From: Nitrospira sp. | GTDB lineage: Bacteria > Nitrospirota > Nitrospiria > Nitrospirales > UBA8639 | Direction: 5' to 3' | Assembly (NCBI GenBank): GCA_024760505.1 | Contig: CP058931.1 | Location: 2,676,001 to 2,740,000 of the forward strand | Length of the DNA stretch: 64,000 bases | In this document: one piece after another, positions 8,914 through 17,700 of the stretch | Layout: each line of letters begins with the position of its first letter | Numbering within the stretch: the stretch's first letter is position 1 | Program-made: the position numbers and the translations under genes | Notes under the pieces: model-generated | Databases searched by the model: none | What the model was told of the DNA's origin: nothing | The model's input: only the letters and a program-made list of their open reading frames with translations

Positions 8914-9915
8914 ATGGCTGTTCAGACCCTACCGTCCTCCGTGTGGTCCATCGTGTTGGCAGGTGGTGAAGGGGAACGTATCCGCCCCTCAATACAGCAG
9001 TGGCTCGGGTATCCGGTTCCGAAACAATACTGCACCTTTGTCGGTACCCGTTCTATGTTGCAACATACGTGGGACCGCGCCGACCAAATCGGGCTGCCAC
9101 GGAAAAAAGTGACGGTTGTTGGTCGAACACATCAGCAGAACTTGGAACATCATTGCACGAGGCAAGATGAAGGCACGCTGATTTTTCAACCGCGAAATTG
9201 TGATACGGCGCCGGGGGTGTTTCTTCCCCTTACTTACGTGAGGGCCTGGGATCCTCACGCGGTCGTGGTCCTCTTGCCCGCCGATCATTTTATCTGTCCC
9301 GAAGATCGCTTTGTTGCCGCTGTGCGTCGGGCTGTGCGAGCGGTAGAATTTTTATCTGACCAAATGATTCTCATGGGCGTTCGTCCGTCTCATCTGGAGC
9401 TTGATTATGGATGGATATCCGTTGGAGGAGTACTCGGATGGAGTGGAGGGGCCGCTATCCGGCACATTCAATCGTTTGTAGAAAAACCGGAGCCCGTTGA
9501 CGGCAAGCGAATGATGTCGGAGGGAGCGTTGTGGAACACCCTGGTGCTGGTGACTAAAGTCGAGACGCTGTGGAAATCCGGATGGTTGTGCTTTCCTGAT
9601 GTGATGGAGCGTTTTGAAGGATTACGAAGGCAGATCGGGACGCCGGCCGAAGGGTCGACCCTCCAAGCTATGTATCAGGATATGCCTACGCGAAATTTTT
9701 CTCGTGATGTCTTGCAGCCTCTTGCCGGTCAACTAGGTGTCATGGAGCTTAATGATGTCACGTGGAGCGACTGGGGCCGTCCGGAACGAATTGTGGAGAC
9801 CCTGCGATCAATGGGGAAAAAGCCGGCTTTTCCAATGGAGGCCTTCCTAGGATCAGGTGCGCCATCTACTCCTCAAATACCAAGGGACATGGGTTATCCC
9901 TATTTGAGCTGCTGA
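8914..9915 (+). CDS. ManC-like sugar-phosphate nucleotidyltransferase (copy 1)
   Basis: A 333-residue protein that starts after AGGAGG. The pyrophosphorylase signature VLAGGEGERIRP (residues about 16-27) and PKQYC (about 39-43) match mannose-1-phosphate guanylyltransferases (VLAGGxGxR, PKQ). Later come LLPADHFI, FVEKPEPVDG and WNTLVLV, the sugar- and Mg-binding regions. The expected reaction is GTP + mannose-1-P to GDP-mannose, but the family also makes other NDP-sugars. It lacks the C-terminal isomerase domain of bifunctional ManC/AlgA. The paralogue at 50060-51127 shares its layout and NFSxDxL, CWSDWGRPERI or TWSDWGRPERI ending. Its sigma-54-like promoter ties it to the oxidase island. Confidence 0.75.
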   Translation: MAVQTLPSSVWSIVLAGGEGERIRPSIQQWLGYPVPKQYCTFVGTRSMLQHTWDRADQIGLPRKKVTVVGRTHQQNLEHHCTRQDEGTLIFQPRNCDTAPGVFLPLTYVRAWDPHAVVVLLPADHFICPEDRFVAAVRRAVRAVEFLSDQMILMGVRPSHLELDYGWISVGGVLGWSGGAAIRHIQSFVEKPEPVDGKRMMSEGALWNTLVLVTKVETLWKSGWLCFPDVMERFEGLRRQIGTPAEGSTLQAMYQDMPTRNFSRDVLQPLAGQLGVMELNDVTWSDWGRPERIVETLRSMGKKPAFPMEAFLGSGAPSTPQIPRDMGYPYLSC

Positions 9916-10064
9916 AGAAATTCTTTTTGGCTGTCTAGCGGAATTTTCTAATCTAAGCAGTCGTACTGGCGAGTAATCATTCAACGTAGTCGATCCCATC
10001 AGGATGTTCCAGGGCTCTGCTCCAAAATTACCCCCATACTTTGTCTGGCCCTTTTCACTCTGGG

Positions 10065-10250
10065 TTATTTCCCCGGTTCATCCTTTTCCTCAAAATCCTC
10101 TTCTTTTTTTCTTTTATTTAGGTCTATTAACCTGTCATCGGGACCTAATTTCCTTTCTGCTCTCCATTCGCTAGTGTTGCAAAAATCAACAGATTGCCTC
10201 TCTGGGGGTGGTGCGTTTGTCATCAAATGCCTGGTCTGAGAGGGATTCAT
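10065..10250 (-). CDS. Possible small charged protein
   Basis: A 61-residue frame starting MNPSQTRHLMTNAPPPERQ, with AAAGGAAAAGAGGGA just upstream of the ATG at 10250, a good ribosome-binding site. The C-terminal half is very rich in Lys, Asp and Glu (NKRKKEEDFEEKDEPGK). No family was recognised. The composition could also reflect a low-complexity T/C-rich stretch on the other strand, so existence is uncertain. Confidence 0.3.
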   Translation of the reverse strand: MNPSQTRHLMTNAPPPERQSVDFCNTSEWRAERKLGPDDRLIDLNKRKKEEDFEEKDEPGK

Positions 10251-10295
10251 TTCCCTCTTTTCCTTTAAATTGCTTCGCAGCCGTATAGGGGCTAT

Positions 10296-10311
10296 TGGCA
10301 CAGAGGTCGCA
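10296..10311 (+). promoter_or_regulatory. Sigma-54-type promoter of the cytochrome operon
   Basis: TGGCACAGAGGTCGCA: a perfect TGGCAC -24 half, then TCGCA (consensus TTGCA) with GG (10297-10298) and GC (10309-10310) 10 bp apart. Predicted transcription start is near 10322, about 110-120 nt upstream of the bPH2 gene. Confidence 0.65.
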
Positions 10312-10433
10312 AGAGAGACCTCATGGGTGAAAAAATTCCTGATATAGCGCGTTGTGGTGTTTCTGGGTCTGAGATGTGTGTTTTAAGTCTTTTTTTTCAA
10401 AAGGTGAAAAAATCCAGGTGTTAAACACAAAGG

Positions 10434-10913
10434 ATGAAGGACATGCAAAAGCCAGGCGATCCCGAACGGATTATCTGGGAGGGCTATCCCTCGTGGGAAC
10501 AATTTACGTGGCTGTATTTTTTTAGCCTTTGGACAGGATTGCGAGGACTCTTCCTTGCGCGGCTAGGCTTTCCTGGCTGGGAGATGTGGCTTGTCGGGGC
10601 AGGACTGTTGTTGGGGCTCGTGGTGATTCTTCGATATTGGGCCAAATATCTCCTCACGTCGAAACGAGTGATCCTGAGGAACGGGTATTCGGGAAAGGAT
10701 ATGGCCAGCGTGGGATTCGAGATGTTCAAATCTGTCGAAGTCATGCAAGGGCCGGTAGCCAGGATGTTGGGAATCGGTACCCTTGTGGTTCACTGCGAGG
10801 ATTCCGGCCGCAGTCTTCGGTTCCGTGGCATCAAGGACCCTGAAGTCATTGAAACAAAATTACGGGCGCTTCTGCCTCCTTCTTCTCCCGTGTTGACTCA
10901 CCAACCTGCCTGA
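10434..10913 (+). CDS. bPH2 (DUF304-like) membrane protein
   Basis: A 159-residue protein. After a short soluble start (EGYPSWEQFTWLYFFSLW) come two hydrophobic segments (about residues 25-45 and 48-68). Then come YLLTSKRVILRNGYSGKDMASVGFEMFKSVEVMQG and GIGTLVVHCEDSGRSLRFRGIKDPEVIE, the characteristic bacterial PH-like repeat. Members are membrane-anchored proteins of unknown biochemical role. Start is 10434 or, more likely given AAAGG nine bases upstream, ATG 10443. It is the first gene of a probable operon with the cytochrome-b-like and pentahaem genes behind a sigma-54-type promoter. Confidence 0.75.
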   Translation: MKDMQKPGDPERIIWEGYPSWEQFTWLYFFSLWTGLRGLFLARLGFPGWEMWLVGAGLLLGLVVILRYWAKYLLTSKRVILRNGYSGKDMASVGFEMFKSVEVMQGPVARMLGIGTLVVHCEDSGRSLRFRGIKDPEVIETKLRALLPPSSPVLTHQPA

Positions 10914-10957
10914 AAAATGAATGAATATGCTGCGATGAGGAGTGAGAATTATTCCTT

Positions 10958-11545
10958 ATGATCCCGTCTCTTTCCCGTCGAAAATCTCTAGTGCTCGGGT
11001 TGACTTTTTTAACCGTAACCGGTGCCCTTTTTCTTGAATTTCTCTTGAGCGTCAGAGCAGACAGGCCCTTCGGTCACACGCAAGTGGCTCACCTGGTTGG
11101 GTGGACCGGTTTGGTATTCATTGGTCTGACCTTTGTGTATCCACTGAAACGGTGGATGTATCCTAATCAGGTCTGGTCACATGGATGGTTCCAGGTACAT
11201 ATCGTCTTCGGGATTGTCGGGCTCTTAATCATTTTTGTCCATGCCGGTGTGCATTTCCATGCCCTGGTGCCGGTTATCGCCCTTATCACCATGGTCCTGG
11301 TGGTGATGAGTGGGATCACCGGGCAGGCCTTGCATTATCTGGCGTTTCGAACATTGTATGAACGACGGCATGAGCTGGCGTTTGAAGGGATGACCGAGGA
11401 TGCGATTGAGGCCCATCTGCATGGACTTGCGTTACAAGAAGAGACGCTCCGATGGTGGAAATGTCTCCACGGCCCCCTAACGTGGTCCTTTGTCTCTTTC
11501 ACGCTGCTGCACATCGGAGGAGCCCTCTTTTTCGGCGGCTTCTAA
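10958..11545 (+). CDS. Cytochrome-b-like four/five-helix membrane protein
   Basis: A 195-residue integral membrane protein with hydrophobic helices at about 13-30, 45-60, 78-97, 103-120 and 170-190. Histidines sit within or next to helices in pairs (VAHLVGW, HGWFQVHIVFG, FVHAGVHFHALV, LHGPLTW, LLHIGGALFF), as expected for b-type haem ligation in cytochrome b561- or ferric-reductase-like proteins. It ends 3 nt before the pentahaem cytochrome gene, so the two are almost certainly co-translated. A quinol/cytochrome c electron-transfer module is inferred. No exact family was recognised, and haem binding rests only on His placement. Confidence 0.6.
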   Translation: MIPSLSRRKSLVLGLTFLTVTGALFLEFLLSVRADRPFGHTQVAHLVGWTGLVFIGLTFVYPLKRWMYPNQVWSHGWFQVHIVFGIVGLLIIFVHAGVHFHALVPVIALITMVLVVMSGITGQALHYLAFRTLYERRHELAFEGMTEDAIEAHLHGLALQEETLRWWKCLHGPLTWSFVSFTLLHIGGALFFGGF

Positions 11546-11548
11546 ATC

Positions 11549-12136
11549 ATGGGATGTCGTCGACCATGGGTAGCGCCCTTTATCTGGGGTCTGACAGGTT
11601 TGGTCATCGGGGCTCTGGCCTGGGCTTCTCCCATTTACACTGAAGCCTTGTGGGCCCCTGGAGATCTTAGTCGGCATCACACTGACATTGTGAGATGTCT
11701 GTCCTGTCATGAACCATTTAGAGGAGCCACCCCGAAAAAGTGCCTGGTCTGTCATACGTTGGAAACATTTCAATCTCGATCCGAAGGGGATGTTCGCCAA
11801 TGGCATCAAAATGCGATTCAAACCGACCAAACTTGTCTGGTTTGTCACACGGAGCATCGGGGGGTGTTAACGGCCATAACAATCGGTAGGGTTGAAAATC
11901 CTCATGGGGAATTGATTTTTCGGGCCACAGGCGCGACGTCCTGCTCTGATTGCCACGTGATAAAAGCGGGGGCCGGAAAACAGGATGGCACCTTACTACG
12001 CAATTCCTATGTTGAACGGTTGATTCGGAAGGGGGAGGGTGCTCATCAACCCGGGCATTTTGCTAAATGTCTGAAGTGCCATCGTGGGGGACAGTTGGAG
12101 ATTGACGATGAGGACAAGGATGATGAGGACGATTAG
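11549..12136 (+). CDS. Pentahaem c-type cytochrome, membrane-anchored or secreted
   Basis: A 195-residue protein with one N-terminal hydrophobic segment (FIWGLTGLVIGALAWASPIY), either a signal anchor or signal peptide. Five CxxCH haem-attachment motifs follow: CLSCH, CLVCH, CLVCH, CSDCH and CLKCH (about residues 50, 66, 96, 131 and 175). The extra His residues HHTD, HQNA, EHRG and HQPGHF could be distal ligands. The C-terminus is strongly acidic (EIDDEDKDDEDD), suited to docking with a basic partner or metal. It sits 3 nt after the cytochrome-b-like gene. Likely periplasmic electron transfer between that membrane protein and an acceptor or donor in the oxidase island. Confidence 0.85.
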   Translation: MGCRRPWVAPFIWGLTGLVIGALAWASPIYTEALWAPGDLSRHHTDIVRCLSCHEPFRGATPKKCLVCHTLETFQSRSEGDVRQWHQNAIQTDQTCLVCHTEHRGVLTAITIGRVENPHGELIFRATGATSCSDCHVIKAGAGKQDGTLLRNSYVERLIRKGEGAHQPGHFAKCLKCHRGGQLEIDDEDKDDEDD

Positions 12137-12407
12137 TTTGAAAATGGAATCCAATGGGCCCTTGTATTCTCTAACTCAAATGCCTGAGAAATTCTGACTT
12201 TGCTCAGGGTGCGTAAGAATGATCCTTAATCAAGTGTAGAAAAAATCCACAGGATGACCTCCCTGAGATGGGTGTTTAAGGCCAAAATGGGCCAAATTAT
12301 GCACGTATCATCCATACGTCAGGGGTCCAGAACTTGCTGGGTGTTTGTGTATTATAAGCATTTCCAGTTCCCTCGATAGGGGGCATCTTTCGTAGGCGGG
12401 TGAGATC

Positions 12408-12830
12408 ATGTCCTTAGTTACCCCTACAAGAATACAAAGCGGGCAATCATGTACCATCCTGGTCGTGGATGATGATGAAGCGATGCGGACACTGCTTGTG
12501 GACGCCCTTCAAGAACAAGGGTGTCGCGTGATCGAGTCCGAGAACGGAACAGATGCCTTGAATGTCCTAAAGGCCGTAGTGCCGAATGTGATTGTGACGG
12601 ACTTGAAAATGCCGGATGGCGGATTTCCCTATTTGCGGCGCCTTCAGGAAGGAGCGCCGGAATGTCCGATTGTCGTCATGACGGCGTATGGAGATAGTCA
12701 GTCCCAAGCGAAAGCGTTCGATTGTGGTGTCAAGGGATATTTCGAAAAGCCTCTTCGTATCTCTGATTTGAAGGCATGGATTTGTCAAATGTGTTTGGTG
12801 AATCCCTGCGGGAACCTTCCGTTTTGTTGA
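12408..12830 (+). CDS. Single-domain response regulator
   Basis: A 140-residue CheY-like receiver with all key residues: acidic pair in VVDDDEA (about 20-26), phospho-acceptor Asp in VIVTDLKMPDGG (about 65), Thr/Ala in VVMTAYG (about 94) and Lys in GYFEKPL (about 114). No output domain is present, and the Cys-rich tail (CQMCLVNPCGNLPFC) is unusual. It lies 31 nt before the sigma-54 regulator gene, so the pair is probably one operon. No histidine kinase lies nearby. It may act on the regulator, which itself lacks a receiver domain. Confidence 0.85.
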   Translation: MSLVTPTRIQSGQSCTILVVDDDEAMRTLLVDALQEQGCRVIESENGTDALNVLKAVVPNVIVTDLKMPDGGFPYLRRLQEGAPECPIVVMTAYGDSQSQAKAFDCGVKGYFEKPLRISDLKAWICQMCLVNPCGNLPFC

Positions 12831-12861
12831 GGCAGTCAACGAGATAAAGAAAGGGTAAACG

Positions 12862-14280
12862 ATGGCCGGATCGTTTGTGCATCAGGATTCTGATTCTGAC
12901 GTGTCTTTGAGTGCGCGGATTGAAGGATTAAAGTTTCTGGCGCAGCATGTGGATGAGCCGGTTGTGATTTTCAATCCTCAGAAGGAATTGGTGTATGCCA
13001 ATCCTTCAGCCAATAAAATAGCGAAAGACTGTCCATTAATTTTTTCGCCATCCATTTCTTCTTCCGATTCCCAGGTTTCCAACCAGACACCATGTGACCC
13101 CTGTCACGCAATGGACCTGTTTCAGTCTGACAGGCAAGTTCAAGATACATTTCCCTGTCCTTCCCCTTCCGCTGTCTCCACGCCTGGATGTCCGTTTCCA
13201 CGCGCGGTGCCGTTGAAAAGCGGGACCGGTATGACCCATTTTGCGATATTGATGGGGGCTCGGGGGAGCGAGAGTATTATGATGATTCCACAGGACGAGG
13301 ATTCATCCGTCCCGCCTGCCATGCCTGGGGATTCTTTCCCGGGGACCCTACCCCCCACGATCATCGGAGACAGTGAGCCGATTCAACAATTGGTGGAAAT
13401 GGTTCGATTGATCGCCGCGAGTGAGGCAACGGTGCTCATTCAAGGGGAAAGTGGAACCGGGAAGGAATTGGTGGCGAAGACCATTCATGCCTTGAGTCGT
13501 CGACGCCTCCGGCCCTTTATTGTGGTGGAATGTAGTGCATTACCCGAAACCTTGCTGGAAAGCGAATTATTTGGTCATGTACGTGGATCCTTTACCGGAG
13601 CGGTAGCTGATCGCAAAGGCTTGTTTGAAGAAGCCGAAGGCGGCACGATTTTTTTGGATGAAATTACTGATACCACTCCTGCATTCCAAGCCCGCTTACT
13701 TCGCGTCCTGCAGGAAGGCGAAATCAAGCCCGTGGGGAGCAATGGATCCATCAAGGTGAATGTGAGGGTCATCTCTGCCGGGAATAAACCTCTGGACCAT
13801 CTTGTATCAACCAAGTTGTTTCGCGCGGATTTATACTATCGGCTCGCCGTCCTCCCGTTAACCGTGCCGCCCTTGAGGGAGCGGAGAGAAGATATCCTAT
13901 TGTTAGTGAGATATTTTTTGGAGCAATGCGCCAGAAAACACGGGCGTGAGCCGATGCATCTCAGCCCTGATGCCCAAACGGCTCTCGTGCACCATTCGTG
14001 GCCTGGGAATGTCCGGGAATTAGAAAACTTGATTGAACGGGTGGTCGTCACATGCCCACATTCCACAATTGAAGTGAAAGACTTTTTTTCCGATCATTCG
14101 TTGCAATCTGCCACAAGCGATTTGAGTTCGATCGGGAAAACCGCTCGCCAGGAAGCGGAACGGTCAAGAATCCTCCAAGCCCTCCGGGATGCGAAGGGAG
14201 ATAGGACCCGCGCAGCGCGGGCTTTAAATATCAGTCGCTCCAGCCTGTACAACAAATTGCGGGACTATCATATTTCCTAA
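12862..14280 (+). CDS. Sigma-54-dependent enhancer-binding regulator (PAS-AAA-Fis HTH)
   Basis: A 472-residue NtrC-type activator. The N-terminal PAS-like sensor (about 10-130: EPVVIFNPQKELVYANPSANKIA) holds a Cys cluster (TPCDPCHAMDLF, FPCPSP, PGCPFP) that could sense redox state or metal. The AAA+ domain has Walker A GESGTGKE (about 196-203), the sigma-54 contact loop as GSFTGA (usually GAFTGA), Walker B GTIFLDEI, and the arginine-finger region ending VPPLRERREDI. The C-terminal Fis-type helix-turn-helix is TRAARALNISRSSLYNKL. It lies directly upstream of two oxidase genes with -24/-12 promoters, and a decayed copy of its last 20 codons precedes the second oxidase. It is the obvious activator of both. 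Confidence 0.92.
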   Translation: MAGSFVHQDSDSDVSLSARIEGLKFLAQHVDEPVVIFNPQKELVYANPSANKIAKDCPLIFSPSISSSDSQVSNQTPCDPCHAMDLFQSDRQVQDTFPCPSPSAVSTPGCPFPRAVPLKSGTGMTHFAILMGARGSESIMMIPQDEDSSVPPAMPGDSFPGTLPPTIIGDSEPIQQLVEMVRLIAASEATVLIQGESGTGKELVAKTIHALSRRRLRPFIVVECSALPETLLESELFGHVRGSFTGAVADRKGLFEEAEGGTIFLDEITDTTPAFQARLLRVLQEGEIKPVGSNGSIKVNVRVISAGNKPLDHLVSTKLFRADLYYRLAVLPLTVPPLRERREDILLLVRYFLEQCARKHGREPMHLSPDAQTALVHHSWPGNVRELENLIERVVVTCPHSTIEVKDFFSDHSLQSATSDLSSIGKTARQEAERSRILQALRDAKGDRTRAARALNISRSSLYNKLRDYHIS

Positions 14281-14326
14281 ACGGCTCCCTTTTATTGTCC
14301 CTAAAATCCTCATTTTCCGCCTTTAA

Positions 14327-14350
14327 TTGTCCAGTTTTTTAGACGGGCAA
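14327..14350 (+). promoter_or_regulatory. Candidate enhancer (UAS) upstream of oxidase 1
   Basis: The imperfect inverted repeat TTGTCC-N12-GGGCAA ends 158 bp before the -24 GG, a usual enhancer distance. The equivalent position upstream of oxidase 2 has TTGTCC-N12-GCACAA at the identical distance. Further TTGTCC- or ATTGTCC-like words lie nearby (14314, 14358). Since the regions are duplicates, conservation alone is weak proof. Confidence 0.35.
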
Positions 14351-14507
14351 CTGCTTGATTGTCCGTCGAAATTTTTCGTGCATCGAAAAGCCTGTCCAAG
14401 GTCCTGGAAATTCTCAGCAATATTCAGTTGTCTCTTCCCGCCTGATTGTGTCCTGAAATTCTCTCCAGTATTGGTTGTTGTGATTTGGAGCATTGATAGG
14501 TGTTCTT

Positions 14508-14523
14508 TGGCACTGTTGTTGCT
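14508..14523 (+). promoter_or_regulatory. Sigma-54 promoter of oxidase 1
   Basis: TGGCACTGTTGTTGCT matches the -24/-12 consensus without mismatch (TGGCAC-N5-TTGCT; GG at 14509-14510, GC at 14521-14522, 10 bp between). Predicted transcription start is near 14534, giving a 5' leader of about 205 nt. Confidence 0.85.
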
Positions 14524-14536
14524 CATGAATTCACGC

Positions 14537-14610
14537 GCCGACGCTGGATAGGGTGTGATGGACCGGCCTCCGGAATGCCCGACCTCCCAAAGAGGGCGCC
14601 TTGCGTCGGC
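14537..14610 (+). ncRNA. Conserved structured 5' leader element, copy 1
   Basis: A 74-nt element starting about +4 of the predicted transcript. GCCGACGC (14537-14544) pairs perfectly with GCGTCGGC (14603-14610). Inside, 14551-14596 is identical over 46 nt to 20326-20371. It also contains CCGG-cct-CCGG and CCTC-ccaaa-GAGG hairpins. In copy 2 the closing stem carries a G-U in place of an A-U and so still pairs. An alternative or additional reading is a leader peptide from ATG 14558 (MDRPPECPTSQRG...), with only a weak ribosome-binding site. It matches no riboswitch class that I can name. Confidence 0.55.
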
Positions 14611-14738
14611 ACAAAAAAAATACGGGGCCGGGCTATTCATTGAAGAGACGAACATCTTGAAATGATTGAGGCGAGTGAGCTGATGGAGTACCAACAATCA
14701 GGGTTTTTATTCACCACATAAACTAAGGAGGCCGGATA

Positions 14739-17700
14739 ATGTATCCTGGCAAGAGTAGATTTTTAACCGCGTCGATGTTTTTGGCGCTGATGGGGGGGGC
14801 GACCTTTTGGGCCACCCCGCCCTTTGTCGGTGCGGAGGATGGGTCCCCCTCCCATGTGCATCAGACGGGAATGACCCATCAGGATTCCTCGGGCTGGCAA
14901 GAACACCTTAAAGGACAAACCCGTGTGGAGGATGCATTGGAGGGGCGGGCAGGCCTTTCTGAAAAAATCGAAGTGCAACATCATCGAATCATGCGGAGAC
15001 TTGAAGAGCAGGCACAACAGGATGCGCAAGTCCAGGCGAACTCCGGGGTGTTTAATAATGTCTCGATGATGCATCAGTACATGGGGCAGGATGGATCAAG
15101 CTATTTGTTAGCGGTGGATCCTGATGCGGCTGTGTCCACCGGGTCTGGGGCAAAATGCCCGGCTGGCGTGCCTACCAAACACTACGATATCTCCATGATC
15201 GATACGGAGATTACCCTCAATCGATGGCTGGATTATTATGTTGGGTACATGTATGTGTTAACGGACAACATTGATAAAGTCCGCGCTGAAGAGGCCAAAA
15301 ATAAAGCCGCACGTGACAAAGATGGCTGGGATCCCGGGGCGGTGACGACGGGATTGCAGGGGGATTACATCCAGCCTCTTGCCATCCGGGCCAATCAAGG
15401 GGATTGTTTGAAAATCACCCTTCGGAACCAAATGGAGATTGAAAGTGGAAGTCTTCATGTGAACGGTGGAAGCATGGTGATGTCCACGACGGGAAAAGCG
15501 GCATCCACGTCCAATCCCGAGACGGTTGTGGAGCCGGGAAATAGTGTGGAGATGGAATGGTACATTCACCCTCAAACACAAGAAGGAGTGAGAAGATTTC
15601 ACTCCTACAGTAATGCGCGTGAATTGACGGTCATGGGGCTTTTTGGTGCCTTGATTGTTGAACCGGCCGGATCGAAGTACTTGGATCCGTTGGGAACAGG
15701 GCCTGCGCCAGAACTGCAATCAGGATGGCAGGCGATCATCGACAATGGATCCGGTCATGACTTCCGCGAATACATCATTTTCTATCACGAAGTCGGAGAC
15801 GAAGCATTCCGGCCGGTGAACAAGAAAGGGGACTTTTTGCCTCAACGCGATCCATTGACGGATGCCTATCGTCCTGGCGGTCGTGCGCTCAATTATCGTA
15901 GTGAGCCTTTCGGTATTGATGAAATGCATGTCCAACACGAGTATTTCGGATTCGAAGATGAATCGTTGGCCTACAGCGCCTATACCTTCGGCGATGCGCC
16001 GACCACTATTCCCCGGGGGTATCTTGGTGATCCCATGAAATACCGAATTGTTCACGGGGGATCCGAAGTGTTTCATTCGCACCATCCGCACAGTGGGTCG
16101 ATCCGGTGGCAACGAAGCCCGCGTGCGGACCAACAAGAGCATTGGTATTTGGGAAAAGACGGCCCGGTGAAATATCCCGTCGTCCGCACAAAATCTGACC
16201 GTGTGGATGTGGAAGTGATCGGACCGTCCGAAGCCTTGGATCTTGAACCTGAATGCGGGTCGGGGGGATGTCAACACTTGGCGGGAGACTTTTTATTCCA
16301 CTGCCATGTTGCCCACCATTATGTGGCGGGGATGTGGGGATACGGTCGGGTGTATAACACCCTGCAGGTCGGTGAGGTCCGGACTGACATTATGGCGGAC
16401 TTACGTGAATTGCCTGATCGTCAAGGGCGGGTCAAAGTCGGTGTCAGTTCCGACAAATTAATCGGGACCACCGTCGATTGGTTCGGTAAGCAATTCAAGA
16501 TCGTTGATAAGAGCCAGAAATCAAATTGGAAATCCAATCCAGCCGTTGTGAACATTAAAGACTGGGTGGAAATGTACCTGCCGGCCATGGGCAAACCCGG
16601 CCACACGGATGACGAAAAGGGCCAGGTCATGGCCTATGATGGCACTGTGTGGGACTGGAAATGGGACGGGAATGTGGCGAAAGGGGAGCGGGAAAGTACG
16701 ACTCCGCATCCGAAATATCCGACCGCTGTGAAGTGGGATGACAGTACCCGGCCCGATATTCTCTTTGACCCGACGACGGGTAAAGTCGCCTGGCCGGTCT
16801 TGAAGCCTCATTTTGGCAAGCGTGTGCCGTTCTCTGCCAACCATAGCGGCGCTCCATGGCTGGAGCCGATCCACCAGGATGAAAACGGAGAGCGGACGTC
16901 GGAACCCGCCAAGCCGGGTGAGCAAGGGCGCTGGAGTCTCTGTCCGGAAGGCGCCAATGTTCCGAGATTGAATAATATTCACTTCATCCGGCTTCCCATT
17001 GAACTGACGCCGAAACAGGGGAACCAGGAATCGATCGTCGACCAAGACGGTCTGATCTATGTGCTTCACGAAGAAGAGCGTTTGACGAGAGCCGACAACA
17101 ACCTGAAGTACCCGGCGGTTCTTCGTGCCAACGTCTATGATTGCGTCGATACCATTTTGACAAGCGAATGGGATGACGATGATTACACCAACTTTCAGTC
17201 GTCGAAGATCAATATTCATCCTCATTTCTTTCAGTTCGACACCGGGGCCTCAGACGGTGTGATCTCGGGGATGGAATGGGAAATGTCCGTCAGGCCGTTT
17301 ACCATGTTCTCGAAGCCGAAGAAGGCCGGTTTGCCGGTTCCGATGAATAGCAAGTTGACCAAGGCAGTCAAGGCAGGGGCCCAATCCATCACTATCAAGA
17401 TGGCCGAAGGCGCCAGCAAATATCATGTCAATACCGAGTTGTTGGTGGGTGCGGATTGTTTGCAAGCCGACAACGACCCGACGACGTCGTTGAAGCGTGA
17501 TCGGAGTTGTTCGGAAATCGCCCGGATCAAGGAGATTAAGGGCGAGACAATCACCTTTGTAAAACCACTCAAGCAGGATCACCCGACCGGAGATATTGTG
17601 ACGCCGGAATTCGTCCGGTACCGGTATTGGGTGGACGCGGATACCGGAACGGTATTCTGGCATGATCATGCGTTCGGGGCGACCACCTGGCCGCACGGCG

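Larger units (their letters stand above)
9916..10433. other. Intergenic region with sigma-54-type promoter
   Basis: About 520 bases. It holds the sigma-54-type site at 10296-10311 and, on the minus strand, a possible small ORF (10065-10250). Nothing else was recognised. Confidence 0.5.

Noticed and set aside
12288..12303. TGGGCCAAATTATGCA upstream of the response-regulator gene as a sigma-54 promoter
   Set aside because: It has TGG-N10-GCA spacing, but the rest of the -24 half (TGGGCCA) is poor. TGG-N10-GC occurs by chance many times in 64 kb.
13090..13116. CDPCH in the sigma-54 regulator as a c-type haem site
   Set aside because: The protein has no signal peptide and is cytoplasmic. CxxC clusters are common in PAS domains without haem.
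14551..14612. Assignment of the leader element to the fluoride or another known riboswitch class
   Set aside because: The GGTGTGATGG start recalls the fluoride class, but the required downstream pseudoknot elements are missing and the downstream gene does not fit.
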